Shown here: positions 47,350 to 56,729 of the stretch, piece by piece
How the letters are laid out: each line of letters begins with the position of its first letter
How positions within the stretch are numbered: position 1 is the first letter of the stretch
Assembly (NCBI RefSeq): GCF_013607875.1
Contig: NZ_VDES01000002.1
Location: 451,638-515,637, forward strand
Source of the DNA: Blastomonas ursincola
GTDB taxonomy: Bacteria; Pseudomonadota; Alphaproteobacteria; Sphingomonadales; Sphingomonadaceae
Length of the DNA: 64,000 nucleotides
Direction of reading: 5' to 3'
Translations under genes and position numbers: made by a program
Notes under the pieces: model-generated
Databases searched by the model: none
What the model saw: only the letters and a program-made list of their open reading frames with translations
Told to the model about the DNA's origin: nothing

Positions 47350-47795
47350 GCCTGGCGTTTCAGCCGCACCAGCGCCTCGTCGAGCGCCTGCAGGAAGCGC
47401 GATCGGTCCGCCTTCGTGAAGGGCGGTGGTCCCCCGATTACGTCACCGCCTGCGCGCAGGTCCGCCATTATCGCGCGCGTCGCGATTGCGCCGCCGATCG
47501 AGCTGGTGGTGAACGGCTTGCCATTGGGCGCGATCACGGCTGCGCCCTGCTTCAGGCAGCGGTCGGCGAGCAATATGTCGGCGGTGATGACGATCGAGCG
47601 CGCATCGGCATGTTCGGCGATCCAGTCGTCGGCGGCATCGAAGCCGTCGCTTACCACCTTGCGCGCGATCAGCGGATGCGAGGGCACGCGGATCGGGCTG
47701 TTGCTGACGATGGTGACCGCGACGCCGTGGCGCAGCGCGACGCGATAGACCTCGTCCTTGACCGGACAGGCATCGGCATCGACCCAGATCATCAT
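47346..47795 (-). CDS. YaiI/YqxD (DUF188) family protein
   Basis: 149 aa PIN-like fold protein: MMIWVDADACPVKDEVYRVA, VSDGFDAADDWIAEHA, IVITADILLADRCLKQGA, and GGPPPFTKADRSRFLQALD are signatures of UPF0178/DUF188. Conserved Asp residues suggest metal-dependent nuclease chemistry, but no function is proven. Two adjacent ATG codons (47795, 47792) could start it. Confidence 0.9.
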   Translation of the reverse strand: MMIWVDADACPVKDEVYRVALRHGVAVTIVSNSPIRVPSHPLIARKVVSDGFDAADDWIAEHADARSIVITADILLADRCLKQGAAVIAPNGKPFTTSSIGGAIATRAIMADLRAGGDVIGGPPPFTKADRSRFLQALDEALVRLKRQA

Positions 47796-47854
47796 GATTT
47801 CATCATCTCCCCAGGAGCAGCCATGCCGTTCGCTCGGAACTGCCGCGCAGGAAA

Positions 47855-47928
47855 TGGAGGCCCGAGCCGGAATCGAACCGGCGTGCAAGGATTTGCAGTC
47901 CTCTGCGTCACCACTCCGCCATCGGGCC
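47855..47928 (-). tRNA. tRNA-Cys (GCA)
   Basis: On the minus strand: acceptor GGCCCGA/TCGGGCC, D-arm GGCGGAGTGGTGACGC, anticodon loop CTGCAAA with anticodon GCA, T-arm GCCGGTTCGATTCCGGC, and an encoded CCA. 74 nt, all stems paired. Confidence 0.96.
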
Positions 47929-48028
47929 ACCGTGGGGAAGGAGCGCGCATTGTGCCGGATCGCGGCGAAAGTCAAGACACAAGCGTGCGGAGGAGCCCGA
48001 TGCGCGATATGTCCAAAGTGGCGCATTT

Positions 48029-48052
48029 GCTGTATTGCCATGCTAATACAGC
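48029..48052. promoter_or_regulatory. Inverted repeat upstream of the pcm-like/tolC genes
   Basis: GCTGTATT (48029-48036) and AATACAGC (48045-48052), perfect 8-bp arms with loop GCCATGCT; GCCATGC is repeated just after. It lies in the 245-nt gap between tRNA-Cys and the pcm-like gene, where the promoter for that operon should be. Possible operator. Confidence 0.4.
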
Positions 48053-48173
48053 CATGCCATAAGCATGAATACGGCGATGTCGATTGCATTTTGCAACCGG
48101 AAGGCTATCAAAGCGGAGCGTGCTGTTCCGTTAGGGCTTGCATCGCCGTCCGCATATTCTAGGGCGCTTGGAC

Positions 48174-48845
48174 ATGACCGATACACAGACTCTTGCTCCG
48201 ACCGATTTTGCCGCTGCCCGCAGGCACATGATCGAAAGCCAGCTGCGTCCCAGCGACGTCAGCGATCCCGTCGTCATCGCCGCGATGGCCGTGACCCCGC
48301 GCGAGGATTTCGTCCCCGCCAGCCACCGTGCCATCGCCTATATCGACCGGGCGGTGCCGCTGGGCGGTGGCCGCGTGCTCAACCCCGCGCTGTCGACCGG
48401 CCTGCTGCTGACCCGCGCCGAACTGTCGGGCGACGACAAGGTGCTGCTGATCGGATCGGGAACCGGCTATATGGCCGCCTTGCTCGCCGGCATCGTGGCG
48501 CACGTGGTTGCGGTCGAACAGGATCGTGCCTTGGTCGAACAGGCCAGCACCGGACTTGCCGGACTTGCCAATGTCACCACCGTCGAATCGGCGCTGGGGG
48601 AGGGCCACGCTGCAGGGGCACCCTATAGTCTCGTGATCATCGACGGCGCGGTCGAGCAGGTACCCGATGCCATCGTGGCGCAGCTCGCCGATGGCGGGCG
48701 TTTGCTGACCGGTCTGGATGAGGCAGGCGTGACCCGGCTGGCCGCAGGTCGCCGTCAGGGTGGTGCCTTCGCTCTGGTCCCCTTTGCCGATACCGACATC
48801 GCACCGCTTGCGGCCTTCGCCCGGCCAAAGAGCTATACCTTCTGA
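48174..48845 (+). CDS. Protein-L-isoaspartate O-methyltransferase-like protein
   Basis: 223 aa SAM-methyltransferase of the Pcm family: MIESQLRPSDVSDPVVIAAM and TPREDFVPASHRAIAYID at the N-terminus, the SAM loop VLLIGSGTGYMAALLA, and DGAVEQVPDAIVAQLADGG. In sphingomonads this Pcm-like gene regularly precedes tolC; repair activity on isoaspartate is inferred from family only. The glycine-rich loop reads GSGTG where true Pcm has GTGSG. Confidence 0.85.
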   Translation: MTDTQTLAPTDFAAARRHMIESQLRPSDVSDPVVIAAMAVTPREDFVPASHRAIAYIDRAVPLGGGRVLNPALSTGLLLTRAELSGDDKVLLIGSGTGYMAALLAGIVAHVVAVEQDRALVEQASTGLAGLANVTTVESALGEGHAAGAPYSLVIIDGAVEQVPDAIVAQLADGGRLLTGLDEAGVTRLAAGRRQGGAFALVPFADTDIAPLAAFARPKSYTF

Positions 48846-48898
48846 AGCACAGGGCCTCGCCATTGGCACCGGCGGTGGACGACAAGAGAACCGGATAG

Positions 48899-50353
48899 AT
48901 GAAGACTTCGCTTTGGATGGCCGGTTGTGGTGCGGCGCTGGTTCTGGGCAGCGTGCCCGCCCAGGCGGATACGCTGCGCGATGCGCTGATCGCCGCCTAT
49001 CAGACCAACCCGACACTCAACGCCGCGCGCGCCCAGCAGCGCGCGACCGACGAAGGCGTGCCAATCGCGCTGGCCGACGGTCGGCCCAGCTCGCAAGTCC
49101 AGGCGCAATATTCGGAGAACTTCCTCAACCCCGCCAACGCCTTCACGGCACCTGCCCGCTCCGTCAACGGCACCATCAGCCTGGACGTGCCAATCTATTC
49201 GGGCGGCACGGTGCGCAACGCGATCAAGGCATCGAAGACCCGGGTCGAGGCTGGACAGGCCGATCTGCGCGGTACCGAGGCGACCGTCTTCAGCAATGTG
49301 GTCGCCGCCTATATGGACGTGATTCGCGACGAGGCGATCGTCGGGCTGCAGCGGCAGAATGTCGAGGTGCTCGACGTCAACCTCCAGGCTTCGTCCGACC
49401 GGTTCGAGATCGGCGATCTGACGCGCACCGATGTTGCCCAGTCCGAGGCCCGGCTCGCGATTGCGCGCAGTGACCTGCAGACCGCCGAGGCGAACCTCAT
49501 CCGCAGCAAAGAAACCTATATCCAGCTCGTCGGCCGCGCTCCGGAAGCGCTGGAGCCGCCGCCGCCGCTGCCCAACTTGCCCGATGCGCCCGATGCCGCC
49601 GTGGCGACCGCGCTCGACAGCAACCCCGATCTGGAAGCCGCGCGCGAGCGGGTCAAGGCGGCGGAATTTGATGTGAAATCGGCGCGGGGTGCGCGCATGC
49701 CGCGCGTCGGGCTGTTCAGCCAGGGCAATTACCAGAATTTCCTCGGCACGCTGGGCAGTACCCTGATTCAGGGCAATTTCGTGCAGCAGCAGTCGAGCGC
49801 CGCCGCTGGCGTCCAGGTGACCGTGCCCGTTTATCAGGGCGGCCGCCCCGGCGCGCAGATCCGCCGCGCCCAGGCCGTGACCGGCCAGGCGATGGAGCAG
49901 GAAATCGCCGTCGAACGCAGCGTCATCGCGCAGGTGCGCGCTGCCTATGCGAGCTTCAATGCCTCGCTTCAGGTGATCGAATCGTCGCAGCGCGCGGTCG
50001 ATGCGAACACGCTGGCACTGGAAGGCGTGCGCGCCGAGAACAGCGTCGGCAACCGCACCATCCTCGACATTCTCGATGCCGAGCGCGAGCTGCTCAACGC
50101 ACAGGTGCAGCTGGTGACCGCGCGCCGCAACGCCTATGTCGCGGGCTTCACGCTGCTGGCGGCGATGGGCCGGGCCGAAGCACGCGATCTGGGTCTCGAT
50201 GGCGGGCTGCTCTACGATCCCGAGATCAATTACGAGCGCGTCCGCGACAAGATCATGGACTTCGATTCGGACAAGGACCCGGTCGCCCAATCGACGCGCA
50301 CCGTTGACAGCCCCGCGCAAAATGCCGCACTGATCGGCCCGCCCAACCAGTAA
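48899..50353 (+). CDS. tolC: TolC-family outer-membrane efflux protein
   Basis: 484 aa. Signal peptide ending in VPAQA, then two structural repeats of long alpha-helical hairpins and short beta strands: TLRDALIAAYQTNPTLNAAR, RFEIGDLTRTDVAQSEARLA, and later VPVYQGGRPGAQIRRAQ and ENSVGNRTILDILDAERELL. It is the trimeric exit duct for RND pumps and type I secretion. It follows the pcm-like gene by 53 nt. Confidence 0.93.
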   Translation: MKTSLWMAGCGAALVLGSVPAQADTLRDALIAAYQTNPTLNAARAQQRATDEGVPIALADGRPSSQVQAQYSENFLNPANAFTAPARSVNGTISLDVPIYSGGTVRNAIKASKTRVEAGQADLRGTEATVFSNVVAAYMDVIRDEAIVGLQRQNVEVLDVNLQASSDRFEIGDLTRTDVAQSEARLAIARSDLQTAEANLIRSKETYIQLVGRAPEALEPPPPLPNLPDAPDAAVATALDSNPDLEAARERVKAAEFDVKSARGARMPRVGLFSQGNYQNFLGTLGSTLIQGNFVQQQSSAAAGVQVTVPVYQGGRPGAQIRRAQAVTGQAMEQEIAVERSVIAQVRAAYASFNASLQVIESSQRAVDANTLALEGVRAENSVGNRTILDILDAERELLNAQVQLVTARRNAYVAGFTLLAAMGRAEARDLGLDGGLLYDPEINYERVRDKIMDFDSDKDPVAQSTRTVDSPAQNAALIGPPNQ

Positions 50354-50392
50354 GGCAGGGCACGGGGCGAATCGGATCAGGGGCGCAAGGGA

Positions 50393-50833
50393 ATGACACG
50401 CGATATCGGCGAGCCGAGCCTTGAGGAAATCCTCGCCTCGATCAAGAAGGTGATCGCGGAGGATAACCGCAAGCCGCGCCGCGCGCCGCCGCAACGTCCT
50501 GCGCCCGCGCCCGCCCGGCAGGCAGCACCGGTGGATGACATTCTCGAACTTACCGACAGCGTCGAACCCGAGCCGGCGGCGGAGCCTGAAGAAGCGCCGC
50601 TGATCAGCCGTGCGGGCGAGCAGTCGATGCGCGAATCGCTTGCCGTGCTGGCGACGCTGACCGAACCGGGCGTCAGCCCGCAGATCGTCCGCTCGGGCGA
50701 GACCTCGCTCGAAGGCATGGTGCGCGCGATGCTGCGCCCGATGCTCGCCGAATGGCTCGACAAGAACCTGCCGCCGATCGTCGAGGCGATGGTCGCGAAG
50801 GAAATTGGGCGGATCACCGGCCGCAAGGGCTGA
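50393..50833 (+). CDS. popZ: Polar-organising protein PopZ / DUF2497
   Basis: 146 aa. N-terminal helix EPSLEEILASIKKVIAED (partner binding), a Pro/Ala/Glu-rich disordered middle (about residues 28-85), and C-terminal oligomerising helices (LEGMVRAMLRPMLAEWLDKN LPPIVEAMVAKEIGRI). This is the PopZ layout: it forms polar microdomains that anchor the chromosome origin and cell-cycle factors. The gene order tolC-popZ with valS nearby is also seen in other Alphaproteobacteria. Confidence 0.87.
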   Translation: MTRDIGEPSLEEILASIKKVIAEDNRKPRRAPPQRPAPAPARQAAPVDDILELTDSVEPEPAAEPEEAPLISRAGEQSMRESLAVLATLTEPGVSPQIVRSGETSLEGMVRAMLRPMLAEWLDKNLPPIVEAMVAKEIGRITGRKG

Positions 50834-50879
50834 GCTTCCCCTTTGCACCCGGCGGTACCCGATGGTAACGCCTGCAACC

Positions 50880-52940
50880 ATGAAGAAGATGCTCCTCGCC
50901 GCGCTGGTCGCCAGTGCGCTTTCGCCCGTTCTCCTCGCCAGCCCTGCCGCCGCCCGGCCGATGACCGAGACGGACCTTGCGACCTTCAACCGGCTGGGGG
51001 CACCCGCCGCGTCGCCCGATGGCAGATGGGTCGCCTATCAGCTGACCACGACCGATCTCGCCGCGAACAAGCGCAGCACCGGGCTGTTCGTGCTCGACCT
51101 CGCGGACAGCAAGGCCCAGCCGATCGCGATCGCCGATTCGCCCGGCCATAACGAAAGCGCGCCCGTGTTTGCGCGCGATGGCAAGCACCTGTTCTTCCTG
51201 TCGAACCGCTCCGGAACCAACCAGGTGTGGCGCGTCGCGCTGCCCGGCGGCGAGCCAGTGCAGGTGACGCAATCGGCGGTGGACCTCAGCGGCTTCAGCC
51301 TCTCGCCCGATGGCAACAGCCTCGCGGTCTGGGCGGATGTCGCCGAGGGATGCTCGGTCGATACGTGCGATGCCAGGGCCAAGCCGATGGGTACGGGGCG
51401 CGAATATGACCGGCTGTTCGTGCGGCATTGGGATAGCTGGCGCGAGCCCGGCACCTATTCGCGCATCTATGCCTATGCGCTGGCGACCGACGGCAAGACC
51501 GCCGGTCCCGCGCGCGCGGTGAGCGGTGGAATCGAAGGCGATGCGCCGAGCAAGCCGTTCGGCGGCGGCGAGGAAATCGCGTGGAGCGCCGACAGCAACG
51601 CCATCGCCTTTGCCATCCGAAAGTCCGATGGCGACGAGCCGCGCTCGACCAATCTCGACATCGTCTGGCAGCCGCTCGCCGATGGCGCGACCGCGCAGAA
51701 TCTGACCGAGACCAACCAGGGCACCGATTCGCTGCCCACCGCTTCGCCCGATGGCCGCTGGCTCGCCTGGGCGGCGATGGCGCGGCCCGGTTACGAGGCC
51801 GATCGCATGGTCGTGCACCTGCGGGACATGAAGACCGGCAAGACCGTGAAGCTGACCGACGGCTGGGACCGTTCGGTCGGCTCGATCGCCTGGGCTGCGG
51901 ATTCGAAGAGCCTGCTGGTCACGGCGCAGGACCTGCTCGAACATCCTGTGTTCCGCGTCGACGTGCCCAGCGGCAAGGTGACCAGGCTGACCGAGCGTGG
52001 CAATGTGGGCAATGTCGTGCCGCTGGCGGGTGGCGCGATGATCTACACGATCAACTCGGTCTCCGCGCCCGACGATCTGGTGCTGATGGACGCGAAGGGC
52101 CAGACGCGCCGCTTGACCAATGTCAACGCGGACAAGCTCGCCGGGCTCGATCCGGTGATGTACGAGCAGTTCTCGTTCAAGGGCGCGAATGGCGATCTTG
52201 TCCATGGCCAGATCGTCAAGCCCCAGGGCGCGAAGGGCAAGCTGCCGGTCGCGCTGCTGGTACATGGCGGTCCGCAGGGCAGTTTCTCGAACAGCTGGTC
52301 GTATCGCTGGAATCCGGCGGTGATGGCCTCGCAGGGCTATGCCGCGGTGACGATCGATTTCCACGGCTCGACCGGATACGGCCAGGCGTTCACCGACAGC
52401 ATCAACAAGGATTGGGGCGGCAAGCCGCTCGAGGATCTGAAGCTCGGCATGGCCGCGCTGCCCGGCATCGACGCCTCGCTCGACACGGCCAATGCCTGCG
52501 CGCTCGGTGGCAGCTATGGCGGATACATGATGAACTGGATCGCCGGCCAGTGGCCCGACGGCTTCAAGTGCCTGGTGACGCACGCAGGCGTGTTCGACCT
52601 GCGCGCCATGGCGTTCGAGACCGAAGAACTGTGGTTCGACGAATGGGACCATGGCGGCCCCTGGTGGCAGCGGACCGACGCCGAGAAGTGGAACCCGGTC
52701 AATCACGTGACCAAGTGGAAGACGCCGACGCTGGTCATCCATGGGGAAAAGGACTTCCGCATCCCCTATTCGCAATCGCTCGCGGCGTTCACCGCGCTGC
52801 AGCGCCAGGGCATCGAATCGAAGCTGCTGATCTTCCCCGACGAGAACCACTGGGTGCTCAAGGCGCAGAACAGCGTGCAATGGCACCGCAACGTCTTCGA
52901 CTGGCTGGCAAAGCATCTTAAGGGGCGCGAGGGGAAATAA
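50880..52940 (+). CDS. Exported S9 prolyl-oligopeptidase-family peptidase
   Basis: 686 aa from the chosen start (MKKMLLAALVASALSPVLLA, signal peptide); ATG 50862 is an alternative. The N-terminal beta-propeller shows repeated blade motifs (ASPDGRWVAYQL, FARDGKHLFFLSNRSG, SPDGNSLAVWADV). The C-terminal catalytic domain has the oxyanion region LLVHGGPQGSFSNSW, nucleophile GGSYGGYM, acid HGEKDFRIP and His in FPDENHWVL. Likely a dipeptidyl or acylaminoacyl peptidase in the periplasm. Confidence 0.92.
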   Translation: MKKMLLAALVASALSPVLLASPAAARPMTETDLATFNRLGAPAASPDGRWVAYQLTTTDLAANKRSTGLFVLDLADSKAQPIAIADSPGHNESAPVFARDGKHLFFLSNRSGTNQVWRVALPGGEPVQVTQSAVDLSGFSLSPDGNSLAVWADVAEGCSVDTCDARAKPMGTGREYDRLFVRHWDSWREPGTYSRIYAYALATDGKTAGPARAVSGGIEGDAPSKPFGGGEEIAWSADSNAIAFAIRKSDGDEPRSTNLDIVWQPLADGATAQNLTETNQGTDSLPTASPDGRWLAWAAMARPGYEADRMVVHLRDMKTGKTVKLTDGWDRSVGSIAWAADSKSLLVTAQDLLEHPVFRVDVPSGKVTRLTERGNVGNVVPLAGGAMIYTINSVSAPDDLVLMDAKGQTRRLTNVNADKLAGLDPVMYEQFSFKGANGDLVHGQIVKPQGAKGKLPVALLVHGGPQGSFSNSWSYRWNPAVMASQGYAAVTIDFHGSTGYGQAFTDSINKDWGGKPLEDLKLGMAALPGIDASLDTANACALGGSYGGYMMNWIAGQWPDGFKCLVTHAGVFDLRAMAFETEELWFDEWDHGGPWWQRTDAEKWNPVNHVTKWKTPTLVIHGEKDFRIPYSQSLAAFTALQRQGIESKLLIFPDENHWVLKAQNSVQWHRNVFDWLAKHLKGREGK

Positions 52941-53002
52941 GCGCGGCGGGGCTTGGCTTTGGCCCGCATGCGCCCTAGCTTGTAACGACAAGGAGCGTCT
53001 TC

Positions 53003-53215
53003 ATGGCCAGCCATCCCCCTCGCGTCCGTCCCAGCGACCTGCCGACCAAGGTCGTCACCGCGCCTGATGGCAGCAAGGTGCGCATGAAGGTGGTTCAGGC
53101 GGAAAGCCCGAGTCTGCCCTACGATCTGCTCGCCGCCTTCCGGTCCAATGTCCGCCGCATCAAGGCCGACCAGAAGGCGCAGGCGGCGTCGCGTGAAGAC
53201 TCCCCGGAAGCCTGA
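53003..53215 (+). CDS. Small protein upstream of the zeta-like toxin (possible antitoxin)
   Basis: 70 aa: MASHPPRVRPSDLPTKVVTA and SPSLPYDLLAAFRSNVRRIK. Basic, with a short beta part and a C-terminal helix. AAGGAG precedes the ATG. It overlaps the next gene by 23 nt; small size, order and overlap fit an antitoxin partner of the zeta-like kinase, but no antitoxin family is recognised. Confidence 0.6.
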   Translation: MASHPPRVRPSDLPTKVVTAPDGSKVRMKVVQAESPSLPYDLLAAFRSNVRRIKADQKAQAASREDSPEA

Positions 53216-53825
53216 ACGCCCCGTCCTGTGGATCGTCGCCGGGCCCAATGGCAGCGGCAAGAGTTCGCTCTACAACCGTACCGACATCGAAGGCTGGGGC
53301 GGGTCGGTCTGGATCATCAACCCGGATCTCCTGACCGCCAAGATCATCGAACATGAAGGTTCGCAGACGGAGGTGGCCAATCTCGCCGCCGTCCAGCGGA
53401 TCGAAGCCTGGCTCGAAGCCTCGATCAACACCTATCAGACCATCGGCGTCGAGACCGTCCTGTCCTCGCCCAAATATCTCCGCCTCGTCGATCTGGCGCA
53501 CGACAAGGGTTTCATCGTTCGCATGCTCTATGTGGTGCTGAATAGCGTCGAAGCGCAATATGAGCGCGTCGCCATCCGGGTCCGCACCGGCGGGCATGAT
53601 GTGCCGCGCGGCAAGATCGCTGCGCGCCGGACGCGGTCGTTCGAGATGCTCGGCGAGTTTTTCGGCAAGCTGGATGAGCTGTTCATTTTCGACAATTCCG
53701 GTGGCGAGCCGGACCTGATCGCGAGCAAGTCGGCGGGCGCGCTGGTCGCACTGCGGACCCTGCCGCCGGATTTGCTCGACGCCCTCAACCGAGCAGAGGT
53801 CAGAATCGCTCGCTTTGAAGGCTAA
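53193..53825 (+). CDS. Zeta-toxin-like P-loop kinase
   Basis: 210 aa from GTG 53193 (VKTPRKPERPVLWIVAGPNG). Walker A GPNGSGKSS near residue 17, then INPDLLTAKIIEHEG, QTIGVETVLSSPKYLRLVDL, and RVRTGGHDVPRGKIAARRTR: the NPD, ETV and TGGHDVP motifs match zeta-toxin/UDP-GlcNAc-kinase-like proteins. Zeta toxins phosphorylate UDP-N-acetylglucosamine and block wall synthesis; whether this one is toxic is inferred. It sits between popZ/S9 and valS. Confidence 0.78.
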   Translation: MKTPRKPERPVLWIVAGPNGSGKSSLYNRTDIEGWGGSVWIINPDLLTAKIIEHEGSQTEVANLAAVQRIEAWLEASINTYQTIGVETVLSSPKYLRLVDLAHDKGFIVRMLYVVLNSVEAQYERVAIRVRTGGHDVPRGKIAARRTRSFEMLGEFFGKLDELFIFDNSGGEPDLIASKSAGALVALRTLPPDLLDALNRAEVRIARFEG

Positions 53826-53870
53826 CTCGGGGCTTGGATTATTCGGCATTTTGCCGCTAATGCCCTGCCC

Positions 53871-56693
53871 ATGACCGACAAGACCGAACTGCCCAAGACC
53901 TTCGACCCCGCCGCGATCGAGGCGAAATGGTATCCGCATTGGGAAGGGACGAACGCGTTCCGGCCCGAGCGGCCCGGTGCCGAGCCTTATACCATCGTCA
54001 ACCCGCCGCCGAACGTCACCGGATCGCTGCATATCGGCCATGCGCTCGACAACACGCTGCAGGACATCATGATCCGCTATGAGCGGCTGCGCGGCAAGGA
54101 TGCCTTGTGGGTGGTCGGCACCGACCATGCGGGCATCGCGACGCAGATGGTGGTCGAACGCCAGCTCGAGGCGAAGCAGGACAAGCGCACCAACTACAGC
54201 CGCGAGGATTTCGTCCAGAAGGTCTGGGAGTGGAAGGAGGAGAGCGGTGGCGCGATCACCCGCCAGCTGCGCCGCCTGGGCTGTTCGATGGACTGGTCGC
54301 GCGAGCAGTTCACCATGGACCCGCATTTCAGCAAGGCGGTGCTCAAGGTCTTTGTCGACCTGTACAATCAGGGGCTGATCTATCGCGACAAGCGCCTGGT
54401 CAACTGGGACCCCAAGCTCAAGACCGCGATCAGCGATCTCGAGGTCGAGACGCGCGAGGTGCAGGGCCATTTCTGGCACTTCCGCTATCCGCTGGCCGAT
54501 GGCGTCACGCTCGATGACGGGCGCGACCATATCGTGGTCGCAACCACCCGTCCCGAAACGATGCTCGCCGATATGGCGGTCGCGGTGAACGGCGCGGACC
54601 CGCGCTATGCCAGCGTCATCGGGAAGTATGTCGAGCTGCCGATCACCGGACGCCGCATTCCGATCGTCGCCGACGACCATGCCGATCCCGAGCTCGGTTC
54701 GGGTGCGGTGAAGATCACGCCGGGGCATGATTTCAACGATTTCGAGGTCGGGCGGCGCGCAGGCATCGCGGCGAGCGAGATGCTCAACATGTTCGATGCC
54801 GAGGCGCGGGTGGTGCAGACCGCCGACGGGCTGATCCCGGCGGAGTTCATCGGCGTGGACCGGTTCGATGCGCGCAAGCTCGTCGTCGAGCGGATGAAGG
54901 CGCTCGGCCGTCTCGTCCCGCATGTCGTCACCGCCAAGGACGGCGAAGTCACCGAGCACGACGCCGAACCGCGCACGATCCAGACGCCCTATGGCGACCG
55001 CGGCGGCGTGGTCATCGAACCCTGGCTCACCGACCAATGGTATGTCGATGCCAAGACGCTCGCGCAGCCCGCGATCGAGGCGGTGAAGACCGGCGTGATC
55101 GAGATCGTGCCCAAGAGCTGGGAAAAGACCTATTTCCACTGGATGGATAATATCCAGCCCTGGTGCGTCTCGCGGCAATTGTGGTGGGGGCACCGGATTC
55201 CGGCCTGGTATGGCTCGGATGGCCAATGCTATGTCGCCGAGACCGAGGAGGAGGCGCAGGCGCTTGCCGGCGACGGCGTGACGCTCGAACGCGATGCCGA
55301 CGTGCTCGACACCTGGTTCTCCTCCGCGCTCTGGCCGTTTGCGACGCTGGGTTGGCCCGATGCCGCCCCAGCTCCGTTTGTCCCGAGCGAAGTCGAGGGA
55401 CGTCAAGAGACGGTGGTGCAGGGTCCCTCGACTGCGCTCGGGACAAACGGGGAGGGTGCGCCTGGCACCTCGCTGCTTGCCAAGCATTATCCCAATGACC
55501 TGCTGATCTCCGGGTTCGACATCCTGTTCTTCTGGGATGCGCGCATGGCGATGATGGGGACGCATTTCATGGGGCAAGCCCCGTGGAAGCGGCTGTATCT
55601 GCACGGGCTGGTCCGCGCCGCCGATGGCGCGAAAATGTCCAAGTCCAAGGGCAATACGGTCGATCCGCTGGGGCTGATCGACAGCTATGGCGCGGATGCG
55701 CTGCGCTTCTTCATGGCGGCGATGGAAAGCCAGGGCCGCGACATCAAGATGGATGAACGCCGCGTCGAGGGCTATCGCAATTTCGCGACCAAGCTGTGGA
55801 ACGCAGCGCGTTTCTGCCAGTCGAACGGTATCGGCGCGAGTTCATCGGTCGCCGCGCCGGCGGCCACGCTTGCAGTCAATCGCTGGATCATCGGCGAGGT
55901 GGTGGAAACGGTCGCCGCGCTCGACAAGGCGCTGGCAGACCTGCGCTTCGATGCGGCGGCCAATGCGATCTATCATTTCGTGTGGGACCAGTTCTGCGAC
56001 TGGTATCTGGAGCTGATCAAGCCGGTGCTCTCCGCCGAGAGCGACGCGGGCGAAGCCGCTGAAACCCGCGCGGTCGCGGGCTGGGTGCTCGATCAGATCC
56101 TGGTGATGCTCCACCCGTTCATGCCGTTCATCACCGAAGAGCTGTGGCACGCGCTGGGCGAGCGGTCGAATGACCTGATCGTCGCGCAATGGCCCGCGCC
56201 GCTGGCCGAGGTGGATGCCGGTGCCAAGGCGGAAACCGAATGGCGGATCGATCTGGTCGGCAGCATCCGCTCGGCCAAGAATGAACTCGGCATCGCGCCG
56301 GGTACGCGATTGAAGGCGTTCGTGCAGGATGCCAATGACCAGACCAAAGCCTGGGTCAACGGCTTCTGGACCGGTGCGCAGCGGCTGGCGCGGATCGACT
56401 TCGCGCCGCTGGACGAGGCCGCGCCCGAAGGCGCCAATCTGCAGATCGTGGTCAACGAGGCGACGTTCGTGCTGCCGCTCGAAGGTATTATCGACATCGC
56501 CGCCGAAAAGGCCCGGCTGAGCAAGGCGCTCGAGGCCGTGTCCAAGGAGGCGAAATCGCTCGAAGGGCGGCTCTCCAACCCGGCGTTCGTCGAAAAGGCC
56601 AAGCCCGAAGCGGTGGAAAAGGCGCGCGCCGACCATGCGGAGAAATCCGCCGAGGCCGAGCGGCTGGCAGCGGCGCTCGCGCGGCTTGGCTGA
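53871..56693 (+). CDS. valS: Valyl-tRNA synthetase
   Basis: 940-aa class I synthetase charging tRNA-Val. HIGH signature [10 protein letters not shown] (about residue 54), an editing domain ([36 protein letters not shown]), [12 protein letters not shown] (about residue 588), anticodon-binding domain and C-terminal coiled-coil ([20 protein letters not shown]). Odd feature: about residues 503-527, between WPDAAP and [15 protein letters not shown], are a translated palindromic repeat (55374-55450) that shares its left arm with the one inside bchD. The frame is intact and the gene is expected to be essential. Confidence 0.95.
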   Translation: MTDKTELPKTFDPAAIEAKWYPHWEGTNAFRPERPGAEPYTIVNPPPNVTGSLHIGHALDNTLQDIMIRYERLRGKDALWVVGTDHAGIATQMVVERQLEAKQDKRTNYSREDFVQKVWEWKEESGGAITRQLRRLGCSMDWSREQFTMDPHFSKAVLKVFVDLYNQGLIYRDKRLVNWDPKLKTAISDLEVETREVQGHFWHFRYPLADGVTLDDGRDHIVVATTRPETMLADMAVAVNGADPRYASVIGKYVELPITGRRIPIVADDHADPELGSGAVKITPGHDFNDFEVGRRAGIAASEMLNMFDAEARVVQTADGLIPAEFIGVDRFDARKLVVERMKALGRLVPHVVTAKDGEVTEHDAEPRTIQTPYGDRGGVVIEPWLTDQWYVDAKTLAQPAIEAVKTGVIEIVPKSWEKTYFHWMDNIQPWCVSRQLWWGHRIPAWYGSDGQCYVAETEEEAQALAGDGVTLERDADVLDTWFSSALWPFATLGWPDAAPAPFVPSEVEGRQETVVQGPSTALGTNGEGAPGTSLLAKHYPNDLLISGFDILFFWDARMAMMGTHFMGQAPWKRLYLHGLVRAADGAKMSKSKGNTVDPLGLIDSYGADALRFFMAAMESQGRDIKMDERRVEGYRNFATKLWNAARFCQSNGIGASSSVAAPAATLAVNRWIIGEVVETVAALDKALADLRFDAAANAIYHFVWDQFCDWYLELIKPVLSAESDAGEAAETRAVAGWVLDQILVMLHPFMPFITEELWHALGERSNDLIVAQWPAPLAEVDAGAKAETEWRIDLVGSIRSAKNELGIAPGTRLKAFVQDANDQTKAWVNGFWTGAQRLARIDFAPLDEAAPEGANLQIVVNEATFVLPLEGIIDIAAEKARLSKALEAVSKEAKSLEGRLSNPAFVEKAKPEAVEKARADHAEKSAEAERLAAALARLG
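55374..55450. repeat. Palindromic interspersed element inside valS
   Basis: Left arm 55376-55402 is identical over 27 nt to the left arm of the bchD element (1357-1383). The right arm 55422-55448 complements it at 25 of 27 positions. In bchD the left arm reads RLSRAKSRD, here FVPSEVEGR, so the frame differs; the right arm reads LGTNG in both. Confidence 0.9.
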
Positions 56694-56729
56694 TCGGCGC
56701 GCCCCGATCGCCTTCATGGCGACCGGCGC

